A stretch of 64,000 bases of DNA from JACKJK01 sp046159835. Its GTDB lineage: Bacteria; Pseudomonadota; Alphaproteobacteria; Rhizobiales; Tepidamorphaceae. Positions 46,864 to 54,984 of the stretch are shown piece after piece (position 1 is the first letter of the stretch; every line of letters begins with the position of its first letter). The stretch spans positions 1,054,001 through 1,118,000 of the forward strand of contig NZ_JBJXCY010000001.1 in the NCBI RefSeq assembly GCF_046159835.1. Reading direction: 5' to 3'. A model generated the notes under the pieces. It saw nothing but the letters and a program-made list of their open reading frames with translations. It was not told the DNA's origin and did no database searches. Both the position numbers and the translations under genes were made by a program.

Positions 46864-47997
46864 TCAGGAGGCCTCCATGTAGCGGCGGTGATAGCGCGCG
46901 CCGAGCGAGGTGAGAACCTCGTAGACGTTGGTGCGGAAATGTTGTGCCGTCTCGCTCAAGGGGATCGCCCCGCCGATGACGGTGACCGGCGTGCCGCGCG
47001 ATACATCGGCGATGTCCGTCACGTCCACGGTCAGCAGGTCCATGTTGACCCGGCCAGCGAGAGGCGCGCGCTGACCGTCGATCTGCACCGCGTAGGCGCT
47101 TTCGCCGTCGCCGGCACTGGCAACCCGGTGAAATCCGTCCGCATAGCCAAGGCCGATGGTGGCGATTCTGGTGTCACGCTGCGCCGTCCATGTGGCGCCG
47201 TATCCAACGATATCGCCCGCGGCAACATCGCGGACAGACAGCACCGGCGCAACCAGTTCAACGACCGGCCGGAACGGGTTGTCATGGCCATTGATCGGCT
47301 CGCCGCCGTAGAGCGCGATGCCGGGCCGCGAGAGATCATAGTCCCCGCCAATGCCGAGCCACGCGACCGACGCCGAGTTGCACAGGGACGCGGGCATACC
47401 GGGAAACAGCAAGCGCACGTCTTCAAAGGTCGCGATCTGCCGGGCGTTGACCGCATGGCCCGGCTCGTCCGCACAGGCCATGTGCGTCATCACCAGTGAA
47501 AGGTCGAGGCCGCCTTGCGCGGCGACAGCCTGCGCATCCTGGAGCGAAAGCCCGAAGCGGTTCATGCCGGTGTCGACATGCAGTGCGGCAAGTCCGCCGC
47601 CCGCCTCGCGCCACTCGGCAACCTCTTCAAGTGTGCCGAGAACCGGGCGCAGGTCGCACTTGATGAAGGCGCCCGCCGTGCCCGGCAGCAGCCCGTTCAG
47701 CACGTAGATGGGAATGTCGGGGCCGCAGGCGGTGCGGACGCGGCGCGCCTCGCCAATCGTCGCGGCAAAAAAGGTGCGCGCGCCTGCATGCAGCAGTGCA
47801 GGGACGGCGCGCTCGATCCCCGTGCCATAGGCGTTGCCCTTGACCACGGCTGCGCACGCGGCCGTGCCCGACAGCCGGTCGGCGGTGCGCCAGTTTTCGC
47901 CAAGCGCGTCAAGGTCGACGTGAAGCTGCGCGCAGGCTTCGCCCGCGTGGCCGTGCCACTGGGGCCTGGAGGGGGAAGAGGTTTCGCCCGCGCTCAT
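46864..47997 (-). CDS. alr: Alanine racemase
   Basis: 377 residues of the fold-type III PLP enzyme. The PLP lysine is in AVVKGNAYGTG (near residue 48); the second catalytic base is the tyrosine of VGYGATWTAQ; HMACADEPGH is the usual barrel segment. It supplies D-alanine for peptidoglycan. Its start overlaps the dnaB stop by 4 bases, giving a dnaB-alr-radA operon, a common arrangement in alphaproteobacteria. Confidence 0.95.
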   Translation of the reverse strand: MSAGETSSPSRPQWHGHAGEACAQLHVDLDALGENWRTADRLSGTAACAAVVKGNAYGTGIERAVPALLHAGARTFFAATIGEARRVRTACGPDIPIYVLNGLLPGTAGAFIKCDLRPVLGTLEEVAEWREAGGGLAALHVDTGMNRFGLSLQDAQAVAAQGGLDLSLVMTHMACADEPGHAVNARQIATFEDVRLLFPGMPASLCNSASVAWLGIGGDYDLSRPGIALYGGEPINGHDNPFRPVVELVAPVLSVRDVAAGDIVGYGATWTAQRDTRIATIGLGYADGFHRVASAGDGESAYAVQIDGQRAPLAGRVNMDLLTVDVTDIADVSRGTPVTVIGGAIPLSETAQHFRTNVYEVLTSLGARYHRRYMEAS

Positions 47998-49478
47998 TCG
48001 AACCGGTCGGGAAGGCCGCCATGCGCGTAGTTGGAAAAGCGCGTGAATTCGCCGTCGAACTGCAGGTTCACGGTGCCGGTGGGGCCGTGACGCTGCTTGC
48101 CGACGATCAGCTCGGCGATGCCGTGAACCGCTTCCATCTCGTTTTCCCAGGTCAGGAAGTCTTCCGTCCCTTCCTTGGGCTTGCGGTTCTTGAGGTAGTA
48201 CTCCTCGCGGTAGACGAAGAGCACCACGTCGGCGTCCTGCTCGATGGAGCCGGATTCTCGAAGGTCGGCGAGCTGCGGACGCTTGTCGTCGCGCGCTTCC
48301 ACCTGGCGCGAAAGCTGTGACAGCGCGAGGATCGGCACGTCCAGTTCCTTCGCCAGCGCCTTTAGGCCGGTGGTGATCTCGGTGATTTCCTGCACGCGGC
48401 TGTCGCCGGCGCGCTTGGATCCCTGCAGCAGTTGCAGGTAGTCGACCACGATCATGTCAAGGCCGCGTTGGCGCTTCAGACGCCGTGCTCGGGCGGCAAG
48501 CTGCGCAATCGTCAGGCCGCCAGTGGCATCGATGTAGAGCGGGATCTGCTCAAGCTCGCGGGCGGCATCCACCAACCGCTGGAACTCGTCCTGCCCGATC
48601 TTGCCGCGACGGATGCGGTCCGAACCGATGCTGGAGCGCTCCGAAAGAATACGGGTCGCCAGCTGTTCGGCCGACATTTCCAGCGAGAAGAAGCCGACGA
48701 TCGCGCCGTTGACCGTCTTTTCGCGCCCGTCCTGCTGGATCTCGGTCTTGTGCGCCTGCGCCATCGCATAGGCGATATTGGTGGCAAGCGCCGTCTTGCC
48801 CATGGCCGGACGCCCGGCAAGGATCACCAGGTCGGAGGGCTGCATGCCGCCGAGCATCTCGTCGACATCGCGGAGGCCGGTTGCGACGCCCGAAACGTGC
48901 CCGTCGCGCTTGTAGGCGTTGTTGGCCATGTCGACCGCGCCGCGCACGGCCTGTGCAAAGCCGACGAAGCCGGAGCCGTACTTGTCGGATTCGGCGAGTT
49001 CGTAGAGGCGCTGCTCGGCAACCTCGATCTGCTTGGCCGGCGGCTGGTCGGCGGCGGCCTCGAAGGCCATGTTGACGAGGTCTTCGCCGACGCCGATCAA
49101 CTCGCGGCGTGTCGCGAGGTCGCGCACCACACGGCCATAGTCGGCGGCGTTAATGACGGTGGTCGCGGCAGCCGCAAGGCGGGTCAGGTACTGCGGCACG
49201 GTCAGGTCGCCGACCGGCGGATCGCCATCGAGGAATGTCTTGAGCGTCACCGGGGTCGCGGTCTTGCCCGCGCGCACCACCTGGCTCAGCACGTCGAAGA
49301 TGCGTGCATGCACACCGTCGTGGAAATGGCCCGGCTCGAGGAAATCGGAGACGCGGTAGTACGCCTCGTTGTTCACGAGAATCGCGCCCAGCAGCGCCTG
49401 CTCGGCCTCCAGGTTGTGGGGAACCTGCCGGTATTCCTGGACCTTCGAGTCGAGTGCCTTGATCGGTGTGACGGACAT
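47994..49478 (-). CDS. dnaB: Replicative DNA helicase DnaB
   Basis: 494 residues. The N-terminal helical domain (HNLEAEQALLGAIL) precedes a RecA-type motor with Walker A AGRPAMGKTALATN, Walker B MIVVDYLQLLQG and the arginine-finger region SQLSRQVEARDDKRP, followed by LRESGSIEQDADVV. It unwinds DNA at the fork. No intein is present. The upstream 324-base gap must contain its promoter. Confidence 0.96.
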   Translation of the reverse strand: MSVTPIKALDSKVQEYRQVPHNLEAEQALLGAILVNNEAYYRVSDFLEPGHFHDGVHARIFDVLSQVVRAGKTATPVTLKTFLDGDPPVGDLTVPQYLTRLAAAATTVINAADYGRVVRDLATRRELIGVGEDLVNMAFEAAADQPPAKQIEVAEQRLYELAESDKYGSGFVGFAQAVRGAVDMANNAYKRDGHVSGVATGLRDVDEMLGGMQPSDLVILAGRPAMGKTALATNIAYAMAQAHKTEIQQDGREKTVNGAIVGFFSLEMSAEQLATRILSERSSIGSDRIRRGKIGQDEFQRLVDAARELEQIPLYIDATGGLTIAQLAARARRLKRQRGLDMIVVDYLQLLQGSKRAGDSRVQEITEITTGLKALAKELDVPILALSQLSRQVEARDDKRPQLADLRESGSIEQDADVVLFVYREEYYLKNRKPKEGTEDFLTWENEMEAVHGIAELIVGKQRHGPTGTVNLQFDGEFTRFSNYAHGGLPDRFE

Positions 49479-49802
49479 GGTCTGCCTGGTTTGCTGAAAC
49501 GCCCGGTGTGGGGCGATTCGTATGAACGAAATTTCTAGGGCGAACGCTGGCGCGCGTTACTTCGCGCGCGCTCTTGCCGGGCTTGGTCTAGCGGGACGGC
49601 GATTTCTTTTCTCCGTTGACAATCACGGTATCGGGCAAGCGCTGCGACTCTTCCCCGCTATTTCCCGTGCTGTTGATAAACACAGCCGTGTGGCGGGAAT
49701 TCGCTTGCCTGTGTATGGCGATTCGCGGAGGTGGCACCACGAATCAAAAAGGCGGCGGCGCCAGTGCGCCACCGCCTCGTTTTGCTGGACGCGGGAAAAG
49801 CG
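49479..49802. other. Gap between dnaB and rplI
   Basis: 324 bases, no gene. It contains the dnaB promoter region (minus strand, AT-richer around 49600-49690, no convincing consensus pair) and, at 49750-49777, the terminator of the ribosomal protein operon that arrives from higher coordinates. Confidence 0.6.
49750..49777 (-). terminator. Intrinsic terminator after rplI
   Basis: AGGCGGCGGCGC (49750-49761) pairs with GCGCCACCGCCT (49766-49777) with a single mismatch and a 4-base loop. On the minus strand the hairpin is followed by TTTTTG, a good U-tract; on the plus strand by CGTTTT. It lies 26 bases past the rplI stop. Confidence 0.9.
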
Positions 49803-50432
49803 TCAGGCGTTGGCCTGATCGTCGTCCTGGGAACCCTCGTCGGAGTCTTCGTCGGTCTCGATGTCGAGCGACTCGTCGAGTTCGGCAGCAAGGCCGGCAT
49901 CCTCGAAGAACTCTTCCGCCGTGACTTCGTCTTCTTCGCGCTCGCTGGCGACGACGTCTTCACCGGCGGCCTGGCGCTCGGCTTCGTCCTCGGAGCGGGC
50001 AACGTTGACGTTGACGGTGGTCTCGACCTCGGCATGCAGGCGCACGCCGACCTTGGCAATGCCGATGCCCTTGATCGGGTCGTTCAGCATGACCTGCGAC
50101 TTGCCAACGGAGAAGCCGGCCTCGTCCAGTGCAACCGACACGTCGCGTGCGGTGACCGAACCGTAGAGCTGGCCGCTGGAACCGGCCGAACGGATGAGCA
50201 CGACGGTCTGGCCTTCGAGCTTCTCGGCGACCTTTTCCGCTTCCTGGCGCTGTTCCAGGTTGCGGGCTTCAAGCTGCGCGCGCTCGCGCTCGAAGCGCTC
50301 CATGTTGTCCTTGGTGGCGCGCAGGGCCTTGCCCTGGGTCAGGAGGAAGTTGCGGGCGTAGCCGTCTTTCACCTTCACCGTGTCGCCCATCTGGCCGAGG
50401 CGGGGAATGCGCTCCAGAAGAATGATTTCCAT
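49803..50432 (-). CDS. rplI: 50S ribosomal protein L9 with acidic tail
   Basis: 209 residues against about 150 in E. coli. The N-terminal domain is standard (MEIILLERIPRLGQMGDTVKVKDGYARNFL), with a connecting helix and C-terminal domain to about residue 145. The remaining ~60 residues are highly acidic (AEEFFEDAGLAAELDESL, then DEDSDEGSQDDDQ) and likely disordered; such tails occur in related alphaproteobacteria. It ends the rpsF-rpsR-DUF2232-rplI operon. Confidence 0.95.
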   Translation of the reverse strand: MEIILLERIPRLGQMGDTVKVKDGYARNFLLTQGKALRATKDNMERFERERAQLEARNLEQRQEAEKVAEKLEGQTVVLIRSAGSSGQLYGSVTARDVSVALDEAGFSVGKSQVMLNDPIKGIGIAKVGVRLHAEVETTVNVNVARSEDEAERQAAGEDVVASEREEDEVTAEEFFEDAGLAAELDESLDIETDEDSDEGSQDDDQANA

Positions 50433-50471
50433 TGTCTTGGTCCTTTTGAGTGGTTCTTGCGATCGTGAATG

Positions 50472-51425
50472 TCAGTCGTTGGGGTTTGCCGGCGGGGCGG
50501 CGGAAAACCGCGCCCGCAGGCCGAAAAGCGCGTCGGCGACGCCCAGCAGCGCCACGACGATGAAAGCGAAAGGCAGCAGCAGCATGAGTGCGGCGAGCCC
50601 AGACAGGATCAGACCCTGCATCGACGAGTTGCGCGTCAGGCCGTAGACGGTCGCGAAGCCGAGCACGATGAAAGCGGTGGTCAGCGCGCCGACCGCAGCC
50701 TTTGAATAGAGGCCCACCGTGTCCCCCAGCAGGGCAGCGGCAATGGACAGCGCGAAGGCGGCGACGGCGACCGGGCCGAACTGCATCGACCCCAGGCCAA
50801 GGCGTTCGCGCTGGCTGCGGCCGGACAGGGCGGTGAGGCGGATGGCAAGGGTCAGGTTGAGAAGCGTGGTCGCCGTCCAGATCGCCGCGGACGCCGGGAT
50901 GAGCATCCGCGACAAGAGGTTGATGAGCAGGTCGAGGTCGACGCCTTCGGGCGCTGCACGGCCGCCGAGGAAGCCCTCGCGGATCGTCAGGTCGATATTG
51001 GTCAGGAAGGTCTCGACATCGCCGCCCAGCATGTAGGCGGTGAACATGGCGAATGCGGCTCCGAGCGCCGCCGTCCACAGCACCAGCCGTCCAGCGGGGT
51101 ACCACTCGCGCGGGCTGTTCGGGTCGGTTTCATCGACGGGGCGCGCCAGCATGGCCAGCCGGGCGAGCCAGATCGTCGGCGCGCACACGGTCAGCGCGAA
51201 GATGCCCGCATAGGTGAAGCTGGCACCAAGCGCGACGCTGAGGGTGGCAACGCCACTGGCGATCAGGGCGGCCGGAAGGCCCCAGCCGAAGCCGGCGATG
51301 AAGATGGGAAGGGGGGCAAGGTAGAACAGAACCAGCGCCAGCATGCTGCCCGTCGTCAGCGACAGGAAGAGCAGGGCGGCGGCAAGGCCCGCGCCAATGG
51401 CTGCTATGAGGGAGCTGTTCATCAT
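50472..51425 (-). CDS. DUF2232 membrane protein
   Basis: 317 residues with about eight membrane segments, including FLSLTTGSMLALVLFYLAPL and the C-terminal LILSGLAALMLLLPFAFIVV. The family is DUF2232, often found between rpsR and rplI in alphaproteobacteria, and related to the YybS-type membrane proteins. Function unknown. Two adjacent ATGs (51425, 51422) make the exact start uncertain by one residue. Confidence 0.88.
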   Translation of the reverse strand: MMNSSLIAAIGAGLAAALLFLSLTTGSMLALVLFYLAPLPIFIAGFGWGLPAALIASGVATLSVALGASFTYAGIFALTVCAPTIWLARLAMLARPVDETDPNSPREWYPAGRLVLWTAALGAAFAMFTAYMLGGDVETFLTNIDLTIREGFLGGRAAPEGVDLDLLINLLSRMLIPASAAIWTATTLLNLTLAIRLTALSGRSQRERLGLGSMQFGPVAVAAFALSIAAALLGDTVGLYSKAAVGALTTAFIVLGFATVYGLTRNSSMQGLILSGLAALMLLLPFAFIVVALLGVADALFGLRARFSAAPPANPND

Positions 51426-51537
51426 CGTTTCGCTGTCCCGTTGCTCCGGCTTGGGGCCGGCAACGGTTAGGAACGGATCAGGCCTGTGCCGCCCGCCCCA
51501 ACCATTCGAATGTATGCTTCGCGTTTACCGGAAGCGC

Positions 51538-51567
51538 GGTGCGCGGCCCTTGATAAGGTCGCGCACC
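51538..51567 (-). promoter_or_regulatory. Intercistronic hairpin between rpsR and DUF2232
   Basis: GGTGCGCG (51538-51545) pairs with CGCGCACC (51560-51567), and inside it CCTT (51548-51551) pairs with AAGG (51555-51558) across three bases, with a small internal loop. It lies 21 bases beyond the rpsR stop in the direction of transcription. There is no U-tract afterwards, so it more likely stabilises the upstream message or attenuates than terminates fully. Confidence 0.5.
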
Positions 51568-51588
51568 GGATTTTCGTTCGCTCGTGGA

Positions 51589-51843
51589 TCAATCGACCAC
51601 GTAAGGCAGCAGGCCGAGGAAACGGGCCCGCTTGATCGCCTTGGCCAGCTCGCGCTGCTTCTTGGCGGAAACCGCGGTTATGCGGCTCGGAACGATCTTG
51701 CCGCGCTCGGACATGTAGCGGAGCAGCAGCTTGGGATCCTTGTAGTCGATCTTCGGCGCATTATCGCCCGAGAACGGGCAGGTCTTGCGGCGGCGATAGA
51801 ACGGCCGGCGAACCGGCATCTGTGCGATGTTGGGTGCGCTCAT
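51589..51843 (-). CDS. rpsR: 30S ribosomal protein S18
   Basis: 84 residues, standard for S18. The core reads RRKTCPFSGDNAPKIDYKD, then RYMSERGKIVPSRIT and KKQRELAKAIKRARFLGLLP. It pairs with S6 on the 30S platform; rpsF is directly upstream, three bases away. No cysteine-ligand oddity is apparent. Confidence 0.97.
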   Translation of the reverse strand: MSAPNIAQMPVRRPFYRRRKTCPFSGDNAPKIDYKDPKLLLRYMSERGKIVPSRITAVSAKKQRELAKAIKRARFLGLLPYVVD

Positions 51844-51846
51844 GGA

Positions 51847-52332
51847 TCAGTCCTCCGACTTTTCGGATTTGTTGTCGTCACGGCGCGGGCGATCACCGCC
51901 ACGGTCGCCGCGATCACCACGATCGCCGCGGTCACCGCCGCGGCCACCGCGGTCGCCACGATCACCACGGTCTCGGTCGCCGCCACGTCCGCCACGGCGG
52001 TCGTCACGGTCACGGCGCGTCAGGATCGCGGACGGCTGGTCGGTGTGCTCTTCGACGCGGATCGTCATGAAGCGCAGGATGTCTTCGTTGAGACCCATCT
52101 GGCGCTCCATCTCGGCGACGGCGGCCGGCGGCGCGTCGAGGTCGATGAGCTGGTAGTGCGCCTTGCGGTTCTTCTTGATGCGGTAGGAGACGGGACGCAG
52201 GCCCCAATATTCCTTCTTGCCGACGGTACCACCGTTTTCGGTGATGATGCCGGACATCTGTTCGGTCAGGTTTTCGACCTGCTGGGCCGAAACGTCCTGA
52301 CGTGCCAGAAAGACATGCTCGTAAAGCGGCAT
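51847..52332 (-). CDS. rpsF: 30S ribosomal protein S6 with RGD-rich tail
   Basis: 161 residues. Residues 1 to about 95 are canonical S6 (MPLYEHVFLARQDVSAQQVE, then YWGLRPVSYRIKKNRKAHYQ). The remaining ~60 residues are an Arg/Gly/Asp repeat tail (DRGDRGDRGGRGGDRGDRG-like) ending KSEKSED, certainly disordered. The coding DNA here (about 51880-52015) is correspondingly repetitive. S6 binds S18 and can autoregulate the operon. Confidence 0.95.
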   Translation of the reverse strand: MPLYEHVFLARQDVSAQQVENLTEQMSGIITENGGTVGKKEYWGLRPVSYRIKKNRKAHYQLIDLDAPPAAVAEMERQMGLNEDILRFMTIRVEEHTDQPSAILTRRDRDDRRGGRGGDRDRGDRGDRGGRGGDRGDRGDRGDRGGDRPRRDDNKSEKSED

Positions 52333-52551
52333 GGGATCGCCTTTCTTCTAATGCCAGTGCGAAGGCTGGCGCGGAGCCTCGTTCGAAAGCCTCTTTACGT
52401 CCATGTGGGACGGGCATGAAAGGCGTTCGCGTTTGGTCTCGAAGAGCGGGAACACGGGAAGTCGAAGGCGAACCTTCTGTTGCATTTCACCGATCACGGC
52501 GATCTGCAGCCTTCCGTTCAGCCCCCGGCCGGGCCTTCGCGGGAAGCGCGC

Positions 52552-52579
52552 TTTATACGCAAATGGCGGCAAACATCAA
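52552..52579 (-). promoter_or_regulatory. Promoter of the rpsF operon
   Basis: On the minus strand TTGATG (52579-52574) and TATAAA (52557-52552) are 16 bases apart, a good sigma-70 match in a locally AT-rich stretch. Confidence 0.6.
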
Positions 52580-52601
52580 CACTTGATTGCACTTGCCAAA
52601 C

Positions 52602-52630
52602 TTGACATCGCCGCGCCGAAAGGTTCTAGA
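52602..52630 (+). promoter_or_regulatory. Promoter of the fab operon
   Basis: TTGACA (52602-52607), a 17-base spacer and TCTAGA (52625-52630) form a near-consensus sigma-70 promoter; transcription would start about 28 bases before the fabD ATG. Confidence 0.68.
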
Positions 52631-52664
52631 CGCGCCCCAAGTTTGCACAAGCAGGAAATATGAA

Positions 52665-53597
52665 ATGTCGATCTGCTTTACTTTTCCCGGACAGGGCAGC
52701 CAGAAGGTTGGCATGGGCCGCGACCTTGCCGATGCGTTCCCGGCGGCGCGCGAAGTCTTCGAGGAAGTCGATGACGCGCTGGGCTCCAGCCTCACCACCA
52801 TCATGTGGGAAGGCCCGGAAGAAACGCTGACGCTTACCGAAAACACGCAGCCCGCGCTGCTCGCCGTCTCCATGGCCGCCATCCGCGCCATGGACGCCGA
52901 AGGCTTCGGCGTCGCCGAGACCGCGTCCTACGTCGCCGGTCACTCGGTCGGTGAATACGTGGCGCTGACGGCTGCCGGCACCTTCTCGCTGACCGATGCC
53001 GCCCGCCTCGTGCGGGTGCGCGGGCAGGCCATGCAGCGTGCCACGCCGGTGGGCGAGGGCGGCATGGCCGCGATCCTCGGGCTGGAGTTCGATGTCGTGG
53101 CGCAGATTGCCGCCGACGCTGCGGAAAACCAGATATGTCAGGCGGCCAATGACAATTCCATCGGCCAGGTGGTCGTCTCCGGCAACATGACTGCCGTCGA
53201 GCGTGCCGTGAACCTGGCCAAGGAGCGCGGTGCACAGCGCGCGATCATCCTGCCGGTGAGCGCGCCGTTCCATTCCGACCTGATGGCGCCTGCAGCCGAG
53301 GAAATGGCAGCCGCGCTCGCCAATGTTCAGATCAATCCGCCGGTCGTTCCGCTGATTGCGAACGTCACCGCATCGCCGATCTCCGACCCGACCGAAATCC
53401 GCACCCGGCTCGTGGAGCAGGTGACGGGCAATGTGCGCTGGCGCGAATCCGTCCTGTGGATGGCTGCGAACGGAGTCGACACGCTTTATGAAATCGGTGC
53501 AGGAAAGGTCCTGACCGGCCTCGTACGCCGCATCGACCGCTCGCTGACCGCGCGCGCCATCAACACCCCCGACGACGTCAACGCGCTGAAGGCCTGA
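52665..53597 (+). CDS. fabD: Malonyl-CoA:ACP transacylase
   Basis: 310 residues from the ATG at 52665, with AGGAA 8 bases upstream. CFTFPGQGSQKVGMG opens the protein; the nucleophile serine is in VAGHSVGEYVAL and the catalytic histidine in SAPFHSDLM. It loads malonate onto acyl carrier protein and starts the fab gene run. A frame extends upstream to 52587 across the promoter and is not real. Confidence 0.96.
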   Translation: MSICFTFPGQGSQKVGMGRDLADAFPAAREVFEEVDDALGSSLTTIMWEGPEETLTLTENTQPALLAVSMAAIRAMDAEGFGVAETASYVAGHSVGEYVALTAAGTFSLTDAARLVRVRGQAMQRATPVGEGGMAAILGLEFDVVAQIAADAAENQICQAANDNSIGQVVVSGNMTAVERAVNLAKERGAQRAIILPVSAPFHSDLMAPAAEEMAAALANVQINPPVVPLIANVTASPISDPTEIRTRLVEQVTGNVRWRESVLWMAANGVDTLYEIGAGKVLTGLVRRIDRSLTARAINTPDDVNALKA

Positions 53598-53630
53598 GGC
53601 CTCAAGCACACCTGACGGGAAGGACACGCA

Positions 53631-54380
53631 ATGACTGCCAATCCCTTCGACCTGACCGGCAAGACGGCGCTGGTGACCGGCGCCAGCGGTGGCATCGGCG
53701 GCGCGATTGCGAGCGCCTTGCACGCGCAGGGTGCGACCGTTGCCATCACCGGCACGCGCGAGGACGCGCTGAACGAACTGGCCGGCAAGCTCGGCGACCG
53801 CGTTCACCCGCTGGTCTGCAACCTCTCCGACGCCGAGCAGGTGGAAGGCCTGGTCGAGCGTGCCGAAGGCGCGATGGAGCAGGTCGACATCCTCGTCAAC
53901 AATGCCGGCATCACGCGGGACAATCTGTTTCTTCGCATGAAGGATGCCGAGTGGGATGACGTCATCCAGGTCAACCTGACGGCGACCTTCCGCCTGACAC
54001 GCGCCGCCGTGGCCAAGATGATGCGCCGCCGGGCCGGCCGCATCATCAACATCACGTCCGTCGTGGGCACCATCGGCAACCCGGGGCAGGGCAACTATTG
54101 CGCTGCCAAGGCGGGAATCGTCGGCATGTCCAAGTCGCTCGCCTACGAGGTCGCCAGCCGCAACATCACCGTCAACTGCATCGCGCCGGGCTTCATCGCG
54201 ACCGCGATGACCGACGTGCTCACCGACAAGCAGCGTGAAGGCATTCTTTCGCGCGTCCCGGCCAACCGGCTGGGAACGCCTGAGGAAATCGCCAGCGCCG
54301 CGATTTATCTCGCCAGCGACGCCGCTGCCTACGTGACGGGACAGACCCTTCACGTAAATGGCGGCATGGCGATGGTCTAA
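53631..54380 (+). CDS. fabG: 3-oxoacyl-ACP reductase
   Basis: 249 residues. SDR features: VTGASGGIGGAIA for NADPH, NNAGITRDN, the serine in NITSVVGTIGNPGQ and the YCAAK catalytic pair. It performs the first reduction of fatty acid elongation. GGGAAGGA precedes the ATG; it lies 33 bases after fabD and is in the usual fabD-fabG-acpP-fabF order. Confidence 0.96.
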   Translation: MTANPFDLTGKTALVTGASGGIGGAIASALHAQGATVAITGTREDALNELAGKLGDRVHPLVCNLSDAEQVEGLVERAEGAMEQVDILVNNAGITRDNLFLRMKDAEWDDVIQVNLTATFRLTRAAVAKMMRRRAGRIINITSVVGTIGNPGQGNYCAAKAGIVGMSKSLAYEVASRNITVNCIAPGFIATAMTDVLTDKQREGILSRVPANRLGTPEEIASAAIYLASDAAAYVTGQTLHVNGGMAMV

Positions 54381-54494
54381 AGGCTTCTCAAGCCGTCGGT
54401 TGTGGGTTAAACGACCCCCCACCGAATGCCGGTAAATGGCGGAATCGCCTATTCTGGCAATGTGAAATAAAGTGTGTTACGAGCGTCCAACTCG

Positions 54495-54513
54495 CTAGGG
54501 ATCGACTAGGGAT
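54495..54513. promoter_or_regulatory. Direct repeat upstream of acpP
   Basis: CTAGGGAT occurs at 54495-54502 and again at 54506-54513, one helical turn (11 bases) apart, in the 292-base gap between fabG and acpP. This spacing suits a protein binding the same DNA face twice. The gap presumably carries an acpP promoter, but no clear sigma-70 pair is visible. Confidence 0.35.
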
Positions 54514-54672
54514 TTCCGGCTCTGGCGCTTTGAATTGGGGGCGGAATTCCGGCGTTTCGGCGAAGCTGAAAGCGGGACTCATCTCCCCCTGTCTCCGGCG
54601 GTTCTAGCGGGCTGTTGGGGTGTGTATTGGAAATAGAACGCAGTTCTGCGCACGCAGTATCGAGGAGACGTT

Positions 54673-54909
54673 ATGAGCAGCATTGCTGATCGCGTGAAGA
54701 AGATCGTCGTTGAGCATCTTGGTGTCGAGCCCGAGAAGGTCACGGAAAACGCCAGCTTTATCGACGACTTGGGTGCCGACAGCCTCGATACGGTCGAGCT
54801 GGTCATGGCGTTCGAGGAAGAATTCGGCTGTGAAATCCCCGACGATGCGGCCGAGACGATCCTGACCGTGGGCGACGCGGTCAAGTTCCTCGAGAAGAAC
54901 GCGGCCTGA
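54673..54909 (+). CDS. acpP: Acyl carrier protein
   Basis: 78 residues, strongly acidic. The phosphopantetheine serine lies in DLGADSLDTVELVMA. Length and sequence are those of the main fatty-acid ACP. GAGGAGACGTT precedes the ATG. It is separated from fabF by a strong hairpin, consistent with the much higher level of ACP needed. Confidence 0.97.
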   Translation: MSSIADRVKKIVVEHLGVEPEKVTENASFIDDLGADSLDTVELVMAFEEEFGCEIPDDAAETILTVGDAVKFLEKNAA

Positions 54910-54942
54910 CTTTTTCGGTCATTGTCCGTCGAAGCAATCGAA

Positions 54943-54966
54943 GCCGCGACTGGTAACAGTCGCGGC
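54943..54966 (+). promoter_or_regulatory. Hairpin between acpP and fabF
   Basis: GCCGCGACTG (54943-54952) and CAGTCGCGGC (54957-54966) form a perfect 10-bp stem closed by GTAA, a GNRA tetraloop. No U-tract follows, so it may stabilise the acpP message or attenuate read-through into fabF, whose ATG is 19 bases further. Confidence 0.65.
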
Positions 54967-54984
54967 AGCATTGGATATTGAGGC

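Larger units (their letters stand above)
52333..52664. other. Divergent region between rpsF and fabD
   Basis: 332 bases with no gene. It holds a minus-strand promoter (52552-52579) and a plus-strand promoter (52602-52630) with their -35 boxes 22 bases apart. The minus-strand start leaves a leader of about 210 bases before rpsF, long enough for a ribosomal-protein autoregulatory structure; I cannot confirm an S6:S18 leader motif by eye. Confidence 0.65.

Noticed and set aside
51880..52015. Short repeats that could suggest a CRISPR or tandem-repeat locus
   Set aside because: They encode the Arg-Gly-Asp tail of S6 in frame and lack unique spacers.
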